This document shows, piece after piece, positions 44,330 through 53,070 of a stretch of 64,000 nt of DNA. The notes under the pieces were generated by a model. It did no database searches. It had not been told where the DNA came from and saw nothing but the letters and a program-made list of their open reading frames with translations. Within the stretch, counting starts at the first letter, position 1, and each line of letters begins with the position of its first letter. The stretch lies in NCBI GenBank assembly GCA_013414795.1, contig CP058732.1, forward strand, positions 124,001-188,000, written 5' to 3'. Both the position numbers and the translations under genes were made by a program. This DNA is from Candidatus Kapaibacterium sp. (GTDB lineage Bacteria; Bacteroidota; Ignavibacteria; Kapaibacteriales; UBA2268).

Positions 44330-46048
44330 TTAAAAATTAACAATAAAACGAACCATTGGAACGAAGTAGCCCTTGTTTTCCCAATCTTCTTGTTTGTCTT
44401 TAAAGGGAACAAAATATCCGCGGCCATCAATTCGCATCGCCAATGTATTGCGTATTATTGGTACTTGCAACCAAATTCCACCGCCAATCCCACTATTGAA
44501 GTATTGTAGATTTACTCCAAACGGAGTGGCTATGTTTGTGGACATAAAATCGATTCTAATTGAAACATCGCCAACAGAGACTTCGTCGTACTTCTTAAAT
44601 GTTAACTTCCTTCGGAAATTAGAAGTATCTAAATCATAGAACCACTTTTCAACTTGGTAGAAAGTTGCACCCAATCCAAAACGGAAGAGGTAGTTGTCAT
44701 CGATTTGGACACCGAATGTATAATAGGCTTGGGCATTACCCCGAACAAGATAATCGAAATCGGACTTGGCAATTGCTTCGGCAGGATTGTAGGTCAAAGA
44801 GTCAAGATTGCGAGATTTGTATTTGCTTTCTTTTGCATCCCCAACAACATAGCCAAAATCAAAATGGAACACTCCGCTTTTTGGTATAACCTTAATTGGA
44901 AAATCAAAAGAGCCAGCAAGGCCAAAGCCCGCATAAGTCAATTTTCTATCGACATCGAAAAGATTTTTCCCCATCGAAGCCCAACCATCAGTGGGAAGAA
45001 TAAGTCCCAATTTGACATTTTGCCACAGAGCGCTAAATGTCAATCTTTCACTAAAGAATGAATGATAATTTATTGCATCAATACCATACTTCAATTCTAA
45101 ACCGAAATTCGGCAGGTCCGAATTTGAACTTCCCGTTGAATCAATAACATAATTCCCGGCATCATCATAATAGCCTGGTTTTGGAAATTGTCGCCATAGA
45201 ATCCAATCGGGGCTAACAAGCAATTCGTTTGTCTTTAAACCAAAATTGAAAGGTTCGCCTTCGGAAACACGCAGTATTTTCTGAACATCAAATGAAGTCA
45301 AATCTGCTTCATTTGCAAATGGGCTGGTTGTAATACCAAAAACTTTTCGAGCAAACCATTGAGGATTACCAATTCCTTGCGCCTCGATGGTTTTGTTTTC
45401 CACATTCCTTTGTATCAAAGCAGTCATCATTAAATCGTACAAATTATCGGCAGAGAATGTTGTATCCAGGCGAAAATTCTTCATCTCATCGTAAGTGTAT
45501 ATATCATTCGGATCAATTTTTCTCAGACTTTCTTCAAGTTCTTGTGATTGCGAGTAAGTAATTATTAAAGCAATTATAAAATTGGGCACTTCCCCCGCTT
45601 TGCTTCTTGGAGTAACTAAATATGCATTTTCAATTCTTTGTTCGGCTGCTCCAGTGTATTTAGCACGAAAGTATTGATATGCTTGTTCAAGAAGGGCAGC
45701 CTCCGGTGGGGTTAAACCTCGGTTTTCGATTGCGATTGTGATTTCACGCAGGCTTTCATCGGCTTTCACACCATCTTCAATAATCGAAAGAACATCCTGA
45801 GGAATAGATTTAAGAATGTCCTCGCTTATTTGCACTCCAGCAGCCCTTTCTTGACGCATTCTGATAGCCCTTCGAATGTCAACAATGTTTTTTAATCGGT
45901 AAAGGGAAATATTTCCAAATCGATAATTTGAAAATCTTCCCAAAATTTGTTCCATTTCAGTTCTCGATGCTTCGTCCTGGGCAAAAAGAGGAGATAGAAG
46001 CAAAATTATCAAAAGAGGAACCATAAATTTAAACCCATTTCTTTTCAT
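44330..46048 (-). CDS. Outer-membrane barrel protein of the GldM-like operon (unknown)
   Basis: The protein has about 572 residues from ATG 46048, chosen because a signal peptide (MKRNGFKFMVPLLIILLLSPLFA) starts there and AAAGGG lies upstream; an earlier ATG at 46090 would add 14 residues. A helical N-terminal half (to about 200) follows the signal peptide. The C-terminal half is beta-barrel-like and ends in the outer-membrane signature RFIVNF. I cannot name the family. It lies between the GldM-like gene and a second barrel gene in one operon. Confidence 0.6.
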   Translation of the reverse strand: MKRNGFKFMVPLLIILLLSPLFAQDEASRTEMEQILGRFSNYRFGNISLYRLKNIVDIRRAIRMRQERAAGVQISEDILKSIPQDVLSIIEDGVKADESLREITIAIENRGLTPPEAALLEQAYQYFRAKYTGAAEQRIENAYLVTPRSKAGEVPNFIIALIITYSQSQELEESLRKIDPNDIYTYDEMKNFRLDTTFSADNLYDLMMTALIQRNVENKTIEAQGIGNPQWFARKVFGITTSPFANEADLTSFDVQKILRVSEGEPFNFGLKTNELLVSPDWILWRQFPKPGYYDDAGNYVIDSTGSSNSDLPNFGLELKYGIDAINYHSFFSERLTFSALWQNVKLGLILPTDGWASMGKNLFDVDRKLTYAGFGLAGSFDFPIKVIPKSGVFHFDFGYVVGDAKESKYKSRNLDSLTYNPAEAIAKSDFDYLVRGNAQAYYTFGVQIDDNYLFRFGLGATFYQVEKWFYDLDTSNFRRKLTFKKYDEVSVGDVSIRIDFMSTNIATPFGVNLQYFNSGIGGGIWLQVPIIRNTLAMRIDGRGYFVPFKDKQEDWENKGYFVPMVRFIVNF

Positions 46049-46096
46049 AATGTATACCCTTTGTCCTACAAATTTCAATAATTTTTTCATTGGAAT

Positions 46097-48430
46097 TTAC
46101 CTTCTTCGTCCACCACTCGGTGTTGTTCTTCTTGTTCCCTTTTCCCTTTCATAATGGAATGAGATGCTTAGTGTTGAAGCACGCCTTGCAGTTTTGCCAT
46201 TGCAAAGATTTTTTGCAGTTGCTTCAAGTGGGAACTTAACGATTCCATTTATTTCATCTTGTCCTCGTGGTATAAGTGCAGTATTTACAGTAAATTCGAG
46301 TGTTATTGAATAGCCATTTTCTTCTGGTTCAATTGTTGGATCAGATGGCATATCGACAATTTCTTCCAAGCCTTCCAAGCCTCCTTCGAACTTCGGCTTT
46401 CCAATGCTCAAACTCACCTGGGCTTTGGTCTTTCCACCAGACCCATCGTCGGGTTCTACAACTGTAATGTTCGTAACTTGAATTTTAACTTTATTCCCAG
46501 ATTGACTTCTTGTTTCATTCTTGGTTGCAAGATTAACCTTGGGCTCATCTTGTTTAATTTCATTCTCAGTCATTGGCAACAATTCTACTTCTTTACCGGT
46601 TATAGGCTGTATCCACCAAATTTTTGCATAAAGTTTATTTGCTTTACAATCTAAAAAGACTTTTTGCTCTGGGGGTATCGATAAACCCACATAAGGCGGC
46701 TTTTGCTGTTCTAAATCAGTAGCAAGATATATTCTAAATTGGTCCGATTTAATCTTCGCACCTGAATTTGGAATAGCACTAAAATACAGGCTGTATCCAT
46801 AGAAGGCATTTTCAAGTTTAGACTTGATTAATCGAGCACTTTCATCAGTTAAACCGGTTTTGAAAATTTCGAGTTCAGCGGTTTCGGTTTTTGCTCGCCC
46901 AGCAAGCCGGTGGGTGATTTCAATTTTGTATTTACCCGGAGCAAGCGGCCTTTCCACAATACCACGGTAGTACCGATTTCCGCCTTGAACTGGCTTGGGT
47001 ACAATCGAGCCAGCAAATTCATCCTCGCCACGACAAATTATTCGAGCGACCGGAGCACCGCCTTCGTCCAAAACTCTACCCTCGACCACATTTGCTGTTG
47101 CGCCTTGGTACGGGCTAATTGTAAACCCGAAGACTGGTTCGACAGCATCAAATTGGGCTATGTATGGTTCAATGTTAATCGTTGGCTCGGAAACTGCTGG
47201 CTTTGGTGTAATCACCCGCACGTCAAAAGAAATGCTATTAGCATTTTGCGGAAACATCACAGACATACCGGGAGTCAAAAGTTTGGTGATATAACCATAG
47301 AGTTTAATTTTGCTAATAGTTTCAACAGCATTTTCTTCGCCAGCCGCCATCTTGATAGAATTTTCCAGCATCTGATCGAACTTTTCGATGTCCTCAACAG
47401 ATTTCGCCATAAGCAACATATCAGAGGGAGGCAAATTATACTTCATAAGTCGATTTTCAAGTTCTTTCTTAACTTTATTCAAATCCTTTACCGTTAAGGT
47501 TACAGTACCAATGTTAATTCTGGTATCTTCTGGAACTTCGGGACTGGGTACATCTTTTACGACACCAAGAATTCGATTGGTTAGGGAGTAAATTCTCAGT
47601 TTATACCAACCCGCTCTTCCAGGGGGTTGGAAATTAACCACAAATACACGCTTTTTCAAATCGGTTAAAGCGCTTGCACCACGTTTGGCAGATATTTCAG
47701 CCGAATAGTAAAAAACGCTATCCTCGTTGTTATTTGGAGCATATGCAGGACCAATCGCTAATTGTAAGTTTTTGGGATAGAAAGGTTCAAGATGTTCCAA
47801 AGTGAGGTTTCTTAAGTTGTCAGTAAGAATTTTTTCTATCTGTGGGAAATCCAAGACAAGTTTCCTCAAAGATAAAAACTCCCAAGTCGACCCATCCTCG
47901 GCAACAACTGTTTGACCGGGTTGCAACTTTGTAAAATCTATCCCTTTTTTACGAATTTCCTCTTCAGTTGGAAATGACGGGGCATTCAAAGGGTCTTGGC
48001 TGGGATTGAAGAAGATTTGATACTCAATTTCTTGGACATTAGCCAATTTCGCAGCGACTTTCATACGCTCGAGATATTCTTTCTCGCTTTCGCCTTCTTT
48101 TCGCTTCAATTCTGCGGATACATCGGTAACACCAACTTCAACAATATATTTACGCGAAGATTTGATGTCTGCGCCCATAATTTCACGCATATTGATTCCC
48201 GGAGGGGGAATTGTGATTTCGTCTTGCGGTCGTGTGTTAATTCCTTCGGTTCCAGAACCAGACTGCAACTGTGAAAGAATACTTTCCACAATACGCATTG
48301 TTTCGCGTTGTTTCTTAAGCAATCCTTCTTCGGCTTCGTCCCTTTCAACAATGATAATCAAAAGTTCAAGAACAACAGCAAGGTATAAGATAAAATAAAC
48401 CTTTCCTGCACCACCACCCTTTGCCGACAT
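46097..48430 (-). CDS. GldM/PorM-like single-span periplasmic protein (tentative)
   Basis: This 777-residue protein has one N-terminal membrane span (about 10-29, containing Glu: VVLELLIIIVERDE) and a long periplasmic part. A helical section (about 60-215) is followed by several Ig-like domains (for example VVEGRVLDEGGAPVARI and PGKYKIEITHRL) and a basic tail (RRTTPSGGRRR). GldM/PorM of the T9SS motor has the same plan of one short anchor, a helical first domain and Ig-like domains. Sequence similarity is not clear by eye, and no GldL partner precedes it. It heads a three-gene operon with two outer-membrane barrels. Alternatively it is an unrelated envelope-spanning scaffold. Confidence 0.5.
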   Translation of the reverse strand: MSAKGGGAGKVYFILYLAVVLELLIIIVERDEAEEGLLKKQRETMRIVESILSQLQSGSGTEGINTRPQDEITIPPPGINMREIMGADIKSSRKYIVEVGVTDVSAELKRKEGESEKEYLERMKVAAKLANVQEIEYQIFFNPSQDPLNAPSFPTEEEIRKKGIDFTKLQPGQTVVAEDGSTWEFLSLRKLVLDFPQIEKILTDNLRNLTLEHLEPFYPKNLQLAIGPAYAPNNNEDSVFYYSAEISAKRGASALTDLKKRVFVVNFQPPGRAGWYKLRIYSLTNRILGVVKDVPSPEVPEDTRINIGTVTLTVKDLNKVKKELENRLMKYNLPPSDMLLMAKSVEDIEKFDQMLENSIKMAAGEENAVETISKIKLYGYITKLLTPGMSVMFPQNANSISFDVRVITPKPAVSEPTINIEPYIAQFDAVEPVFGFTISPYQGATANVVEGRVLDEGGAPVARIICRGEDEFAGSIVPKPVQGGNRYYRGIVERPLAPGKYKIEITHRLAGRAKTETAELEIFKTGLTDESARLIKSKLENAFYGYSLYFSAIPNSGAKIKSDQFRIYLATDLEQQKPPYVGLSIPPEQKVFLDCKANKLYAKIWWIQPITGKEVELLPMTENEIKQDEPKVNLATKNETRSQSGNKVKIQVTNITVVEPDDGSGGKTKAQVSLSIGKPKFEGGLEGLEEIVDMPSDPTIEPEENGYSITLEFTVNTALIPRGQDEINGIVKFPLEATAKNLCNGKTARRASTLSISFHYEREKGTRRTTPSGGRRR

Positions 48431-48633
48431 TACTTCACCTTTATATTATTTTTATAATACATATAAACTTTTGCAAAATTAAAGAACAAAAAAATTAAAA
48501 ACAAATGAATATCAAATTTCAAATTAAAACAATAAATAATTTTAAAAAATAATGAATAGAATGATTTTTTTGTAAAAGTCAATTTCAAAGACTTGTAGTG
48601 AAAACAACGACATAATTAATTATTTTTTTCGTT

Positions 48634-48641
48634 TAAATTTG
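48634..48641 (+). promoter_or_regulatory. Candidate -7 element of the two-domain oxidoreductase gene
   Basis: TAAATTTG fits TAnnTTTG and lies 21 bases before the ATG at 48663, in the 232-bp A+T-rich divergent gap. No -33 TTTG at standard spacing. Confidence 0.3.
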
Positions 48642-48662
48642 CTTTGAATAAATTTTTGGATT

Positions 48663-50807
48663 ATGCTACAAGTATTGCAACATCAAAAAAGTGGTGAAAT
48701 TCTGGTTGCGGATGTCCCTCCTCCAATTTGTCCGCAACGTGGCATCCTTGTTCAAAACTATTTTTCTGTGATAAGTTCGGGCACCGAGCGAACTTCAGTC
48801 GAAACGGCAAAATCTTCCTTGATTGAACGTGCAAAACGACAGCCAGAACAAGTCCGCACAGTGATTGACAATTTGAAGAAAGAAGGCTTGACATCAACTA
48901 TTAATAAAGTATTTTCCAGATTAGACTCGTACAAAACTTTTGGCTATAGTTCGGCCGGGGTTGTCATTGAATCAAAAAGCGAGCACTTTTCCCCGGGGGA
49001 CAAAGTTGCTTGTGCTGGTGCTGGATACGCCACACACAGCGAAATTGTTGCAATACCGCAAAACCTTGCTTGCAAAATACCCCAAGGGGTTAGTTTCGAA
49101 AGCGCCGCTTTCACGACTATTGGCTCGATAGCACTTCAAGGAATCCGACAAGCAAACCCACGACTTGGCGAATACGTTGCAGTTATTGGTTTGGGACTAA
49201 TTGGGCTTATTACCGTACAACTCTTAAAGGCAAACGGTTGCCTTGTCGCTGGCTTGGATGTTCGTGAAGATAATTTCGAATTGGCTCGTGCTTTCGGGTG
49301 TAACTTCGTTGGAATAAGTTCCACTGAACTCATTCCAAACTTGATGGCGTTCACCAATGGAATGGGCTTCGACTCTGTCATAATCACTGCAAGCACGTCG
49401 AGCAATGAACCAACTGAATTAGCATTGAAAATTGCTCGTAAAAAAGGGCGTGTTATTGTTGTTGGTGCAGTCGGAATGAATATTCCTCGCTCTCCTTTTT
49501 ACGAAAAAGAAATCGAATTCACAATTGCTTGCAGTTATGGTCCTGGCCGTTACGACAAAAATTACGAAGAATATGGCATCGATTATCCATATGCATATGT
49601 GCGTTGGACTGAAAACCGCAATATGCAAGCCTTTTTAGAACTGATTCGTGATGGTAAAATTGATGTAAGCAAATTGATTACACATAAATTCCCAATTGAA
49701 CAAGCCGACAAAGCCTATGCAATTCTTTCCAAACCCGACGAAAAATACATCGCTATTCTTTTAGAATATCCACAAACACAAAAAGAGATTGCAAAAGTAG
49801 TACCTTCGCTTGCAACTAAAGTCAAAAAAGGGAAAATAAAACTTGGGTTTATTGGTGCGGGCAACTTTGCACAATTCAACATTCTCCCGGTGCTCAAAAA
49901 TTTGGATGTGGAATTCCATACCGTTTCAACAGCAACCCCAACAAACGCTGTTTCTGTTGCTAAACACTTTGGATTTAAATATTCAACGACAGATTCCCTC
50001 GAAATAATTCACAACCCCGAAATCGATGTTATTTTTATTGCGTCCCGCCACAACACACACGCCCAATTCGTAATTGAATCAATAAAATATGGTAAGCCAG
50101 TTTTTGTCGAAAAGCCCCTTTGCATTGCCGTCGAGGAGTTGAAACAAATTGAGGAAGAATATTATAAAAATCCCGTCCCCTTGATGGTCGGCTTCAACAG
50201 AAGATTTTCGAAACCATTTCAAACTATAAAACAACTTTTAAGCAATCGAACGCAACCAATTGCAATGCACTATAGAGTGAACGCTGGTTTCATACCATCG
50301 GACCATTGGATACAAAAACCAGAACTTGGCGGTGGTAGAATTATTGGCGAAGTTTGCCATTTCGTAGACACAATGATGTATTTAACGGATAGTCATCCAA
50401 AAACTGTTTATGCAGAATCATTATCGCACCAACTTGAGAATACAACAATTGACGATACAACCGCAATTACAATCAAATTTGAAGATGGTTCCATTGGTGT
50501 AATAGAGTATTTTGCAAACGGAAACAAAAATCTTGAAAAGGAATATTTCGAAGTTTTTTCCGAAGGTACCTCCATTGTATTAAATAATTTTGAGAATTTG
50601 TCGATATATACTAATAATGGCGTAAAGAAGAAAAAATTTGACGGAAGCAAAGGTCATCGGGAGGAAATCGAAGAAACTGTTATTTCTTTCTCGCAAGGGA
50701 AAAGCCCTCTCGATTTTTCTGGCATTAAAATTGTAACCTTAACAACTTTCGCTATCGTAGAATCACTACGAAGCGGGAAGAAAATTTACATCAAGGATAT
50801 GTTATGA
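48663..50807 (+). CDS. Two-domain dehydrogenase: MDR alcohol dehydrogenase + Gfo/Idh/MocA
   Basis: The protein has 714 residues. The N-terminal half (about 1-370) is a zinc-type medium-chain dehydrogenase (SSGTERTSVE, GDKVACAGAGYATHSE, VIGLGLIGLITVQLL). The C-terminal half (about 385-714) is a Gfo/Idh/MocA oxidoreductase (LGFIGAGNFAQFNILP, VEKPLCI, GGRIIGEVCHFVD). Such natural fusions occur in polysaccharide and sugar-nucleotide loci, where they are thought to oxidise or epimerise a sugar. No glycan genes are adjacent here. The response-regulator gene follows 16 bases after the stop. Confidence 0.9.
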   Translation: MLQVLQHQKSGEILVADVPPPICPQRGILVQNYFSVISSGTERTSVETAKSSLIERAKRQPEQVRTVIDNLKKEGLTSTINKVFSRLDSYKTFGYSSAGVVIESKSEHFSPGDKVACAGAGYATHSEIVAIPQNLACKIPQGVSFESAAFTTIGSIALQGIRQANPRLGEYVAVIGLGLIGLITVQLLKANGCLVAGLDVREDNFELARAFGCNFVGISSTELIPNLMAFTNGMGFDSVIITASTSSNEPTELALKIARKKGRVIVVGAVGMNIPRSPFYEKEIEFTIACSYGPGRYDKNYEEYGIDYPYAYVRWTENRNMQAFLELIRDGKIDVSKLITHKFPIEQADKAYAILSKPDEKYIAILLEYPQTQKEIAKVVPSLATKVKKGKIKLGFIGAGNFAQFNILPVLKNLDVEFHTVSTATPTNAVSVAKHFGFKYSTTDSLEIIHNPEIDVIFIASRHNTHAQFVIESIKYGKPVFVEKPLCIAVEELKQIEEEYYKNPVPLMVGFNRRFSKPFQTIKQLLSNRTQPIAMHYRVNAGFIPSDHWIQKPELGGGRIIGEVCHFVDTMMYLTDSHPKTVYAESLSHQLENTTIDDTTAITIKFEDGSIGVIEYFANGNKNLEKEYFEVFSEGTSIVLNNFENLSIYTNNGVKKKKFDGSKGHREEIEETVISFSQGKSPLDFSGIKIVTLTTFAIVESLRSGKKIYIKDML

Positions 50808-50823
50808 AAAAGATAGAGGTGAT

Positions 50824-51312
50824 ATGAAGAAACCATTAATTTATGTCGTTGATGATAACAAAATTACAGTCAAACTGATGCGTAAGTACCTTGAAGTGAA
50901 CGGTTTCGAAGTCGGCGAAGCCTACGATGGCGTCGAGTGCATTGAACTTGTCGAAAAGCAGAAGCCAGACGCAATTGTACTCGATGTGATGATGCCACGC
51001 CTCGATGGATACGATACTGCAAAAAGACTTAAAGAAAATCCAGATACCAAAGAAGTTCCCGTTGTCATTGTTACCGCATTGAATGATGTTCCGAACCAAG
51101 TGAAAGCAATCGACAGCGGAGCCGACGACTTCTTGAGCAAGCCAATAGAAGAAAAATTGCTTGTCGCCAAAGTTCGTTTGCTTTCCAACTTTTCGTTCAG
51201 CCGAAAGCGCGAGAGAAAACTGCGAGAAGTCATCGTTTCATTGCAATCTGGAAACAGCGAATACAAAGACAAAACTGTTGATGAAATCTTGCAAGAAGAA
51301 GGATTAGAGTAG
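50824..51312 (+). CDS. Response regulator (REC domain with short C-terminal extension)
   Basis: This 162-residue protein has a complete receiver domain: acidic pair in VVDDNKI (about D9-D10), phosphoacceptor in VLDVMMPRLDG (about D55), Thr/Ser in VIVTALND and Lys in LSKPI. The last ~40 residues are helical and basic (SFSRKRERKLREV) with no DNA-binding motif, so output is probably by protein contact. No histidine kinase is adjacent. Confidence 0.88.
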   Translation: MKKPLIYVVDDNKITVKLMRKYLEVNGFEVGEAYDGVECIELVEKQKPDAIVLDVMMPRLDGYDTAKRLKENPDTKEVPVVIVTALNDVPNQVKAIDSGADDFLSKPIEEKLLVAKVRLLSNFSFSRKRERKLREVIVSLQSGNSEYKDKTVDEILQEEGLE

Positions 51313-51436
51313 ATTTTAAAAATATTACTCTTTTAAAATATTACATAAATTTAATTTGGGTTTCTATTGTTTTGTTGATTTGGCAGTAGTTCAATTAAAA
51401 GTTCTTTCCCCAAAACACAACCTAATCGTATACACC

Positions 51437-51745
51437 TCACCACTTCAAGGAGTTGGCTTCGTCGACGTAGACGGTTTGTTTGTTTCGGAATAGGGCAAGG
51501 ACAATAGCCAAGCCTATCGTTGCCTCCCCAGCTGCAATTGCCATAACAAAGAAAACAAAAATCTGCCCAGCAACATCCCCCATAAAAGCAGAAAAGGCAA
51601 CAAATGTGAGGTTGACAGAGTTTAACATCAATTCTATGGACATAAAAATAACTATCGCATTTCTACGAGTAAGAACTCCAATTGTTCCGATTGTGAAAAG
51701 TATGGCTGATACAATCAAATAGAACTCAAGCGGAACGTTCTGCAT
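51437..51745 (-). CDS. nuoK: NADH-quinone oxidoreductase subunit K
   Basis: This 102-residue inner-membrane subunit of complex I has three spans. The two buried Glu residues needed for proton translocation are seen in [11 protein letters not shown] and [12 protein letters not shown]. It lies 9 bases after nuoJ in the same direction. No other nuo genes are in the window, so this is a detached J-K pair. Confidence 0.94.
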   Translation of the reverse strand: MQNVPLEFYLIVSAILFTIGTIGVLTRRNAIVIFMSIELMLNSVNLTFVAFSAFMGDVAGQIFVFFVMAIAAGEATIGLAIVLALFRNKQTVYVDEANSLKW

Positions 51746-51754
51746 AATACCTCC

Positions 51755-52264
51755 CTAATCTATTTTCCTTTTTGCCAAAACGATAGCTCCAATTATAGCA
51801 GAAATCAAAAGAATACCAACGATTTCGAATGGAACAAGATAATTCGAATATAGACTTTTACCAATAAATTGAGCAGTTCCAATTTCGACTGATTTAGGAT
51901 GAAGGTTATTATTCACAGTCGATGGCACAAAGATTGAAATTGCAATTTGAATAGTGAAAACAATCCCAAAGATGATTGCTATCGCACGACGAAAATTAAT
52001 GCGTTCAGAAAGTTGTTCCTCGTTCGACAGATTCAAAAGCATTATCACAAATACAACCAGCACCATAATTGCCCCAGCATAGACAAGCACTTGAACTGCG
52101 GCAACAAATTGTGCATTTAGAGTTAGATACAATCCCGCAAGCATAAAGAAATGGAAAATTAAAGCAAAAGCGCTACGAACTGGATTTTGACTTGCAATCG
52201 TGACAATAGCGCTTGCAATTGCAAGTATTGACAAAATGGCAAAAAAGAAATATAACAAACTCAC
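51755..52264 (-). CDS. nuoJ: NADH-quinone oxidoreductase subunit J
   Basis: This 169-residue complex I membrane subunit has five spans and the conserved third-helix region VLVYAGAIMVLVVFVIMLLN, which takes part in the proton channel. NPVRSAFALIFHFF also fits. It precedes nuoK and is divergent from ispD. A TAnnTTTG element lies 27 bases upstream of its ATG. Confidence 0.93.
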   Translation of the reverse strand: MSLLYFFFAILSILAIASAIVTIASQNPVRSAFALIFHFFMLAGLYLTLNAQFVAAVQVLVYAGAIMVLVVFVIMLLNLSNEEQLSERINFRRAIAIIFGIVFTIQIAISIFVPSTVNNNLHPKSVEIGTAQFIGKSLYSNYLVPFEIVGILLISAIIGAIVLAKRKID

Positions 52265-52291
52265 TTTAAATTAAACTTTTTTGACAAAGAG

Positions 52292-52299
52292 CAAAATTA
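52292..52299 (-). promoter_or_regulatory. Candidate -7 element of nuoJK
   Basis: TAATTTTG on the minus strand lies 27 bases before the nuoJ ATG. It is 22 bases from the matching plus-strand motif of ispD, giving a back-to-back promoter layout. Confidence 0.35.
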
Positions 52300-52321
52300 G
52301 GAAAAAATTAATTATTTATTG

Positions 52322-52329
52322 TAATTTTG
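52322..52329 (+). promoter_or_regulatory. Candidate -7 element of ispD
   Basis: TAATTTTG lies 19 bases before the ATG at 52349 and fits TAnnTTTG. No standard -33 TTTG was found. Confidence 0.35.
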
Positions 52330-52348
52330 ATTTTTAAGGAATTTGCAT

Positions 52349-53044
52349 ATGAAATTAGGATTAATAATCGCTGCTGGTGGCACAGGGACGAGGGCTGGGG
52401 GACCAATCCCCAAACAATTTCATATTATCAGTGGGAAACCAATTCTTACAATGACAATTGAAAACATCACCCATTGCCTAAAGTTTGACGCAATCGTTGT
52501 TACCTATCCAGTGGATTATTTTAAACTATTATCCGAACTTCTTGAAAAATCATCGGTAAAAAACGTCGAACTTGTTGAAGGTGGACCTACTCGTTTCGAT
52601 TCTGTCTGGAATGCATTGCAACAACATTCCATACAGCAAACGGACATAGTGTTTGTCCACGATGCTGTAAGACCTTTTGTTGATAAAGAACTTATTATTC
52701 GTATCTATGATAACGCTATCAGACACAAAGCGGTTGCCCCGGGGATTCGCCTTAAAGATACTATCAAAGAAATAGATAAAGAAGAGTTTATTTTAAAAAC
52801 AATCGATAGAAGCAACCTCGTAGCAATTCAAACACCGCAAGCATTCGAAACTGGCTTGCTGATCTCTGCATACGAAAAAGCAATTTCAGAGAAGAAAATA
52901 TTTACAGACGAGGCTGGTGTAGTCGAAAACTTTGGTTTTAGAGTAAAATTTGTTGAAGGTAGCGAAACAAATATTAAAATCACTACACCACAAGATTTAC
53001 TTCTGGCAAGTTTGATTGAATCAATAAAAATCAATAGCAAATAG
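52349..53044 (+). CDS. ispD: 2-C-methyl-D-erythritol 4-phosphate cytidylyltransferase
   Basis: This is a 231-residue nucleotidyltransferase of the MEP isoprenoid pathway, starting at ATG 52349 after AAGGA. It has the N-terminal AAGGTGTRAGGPIPKQF with the CTP-binding Arg/Lys, VHDAVRPFV, a later TPQAF and the closing GSETNIKITTPQDL. It converts MEP and CTP to CDP-ME. The next gene (response regulator/HD-GYP-like) begins 26 bases downstream. Confidence 0.94.
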   Translation: MKLGLIIAAGGTGTRAGGPIPKQFHIISGKPILTMTIENITHCLKFDAIVVTYPVDYFKLLSELLEKSSVKNVELVEGGPTRFDSVWNALQQHSIQQTDIVFVHDAVRPFVDKELIIRIYDNAIRHKAVAPGIRLKDTIKEIDKEEFILKTIDRSNLVAIQTPQAFETGLLISAYEKAISEKKIFTDEAGVVENFGFRVKFVEGSETNIKITTPQDLLLASLIESIKINSK

Positions 53045-53070
53045 TTTTTGTAATTTTTTAAAAATTAACT

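Noticed and set aside
46910-47497. 195-codon plus-strand frame antisense to the GldM-like gene
   Set aside because: It is a shadow of the conserved minus-strand gene, with no start signal or motif.
48431-48662. Possible non-coding RNA in the 232-bp divergent gap
   Set aside because: It is strongly A+T-rich with no conserved RNA features; best read as promoters for the flanking genes.
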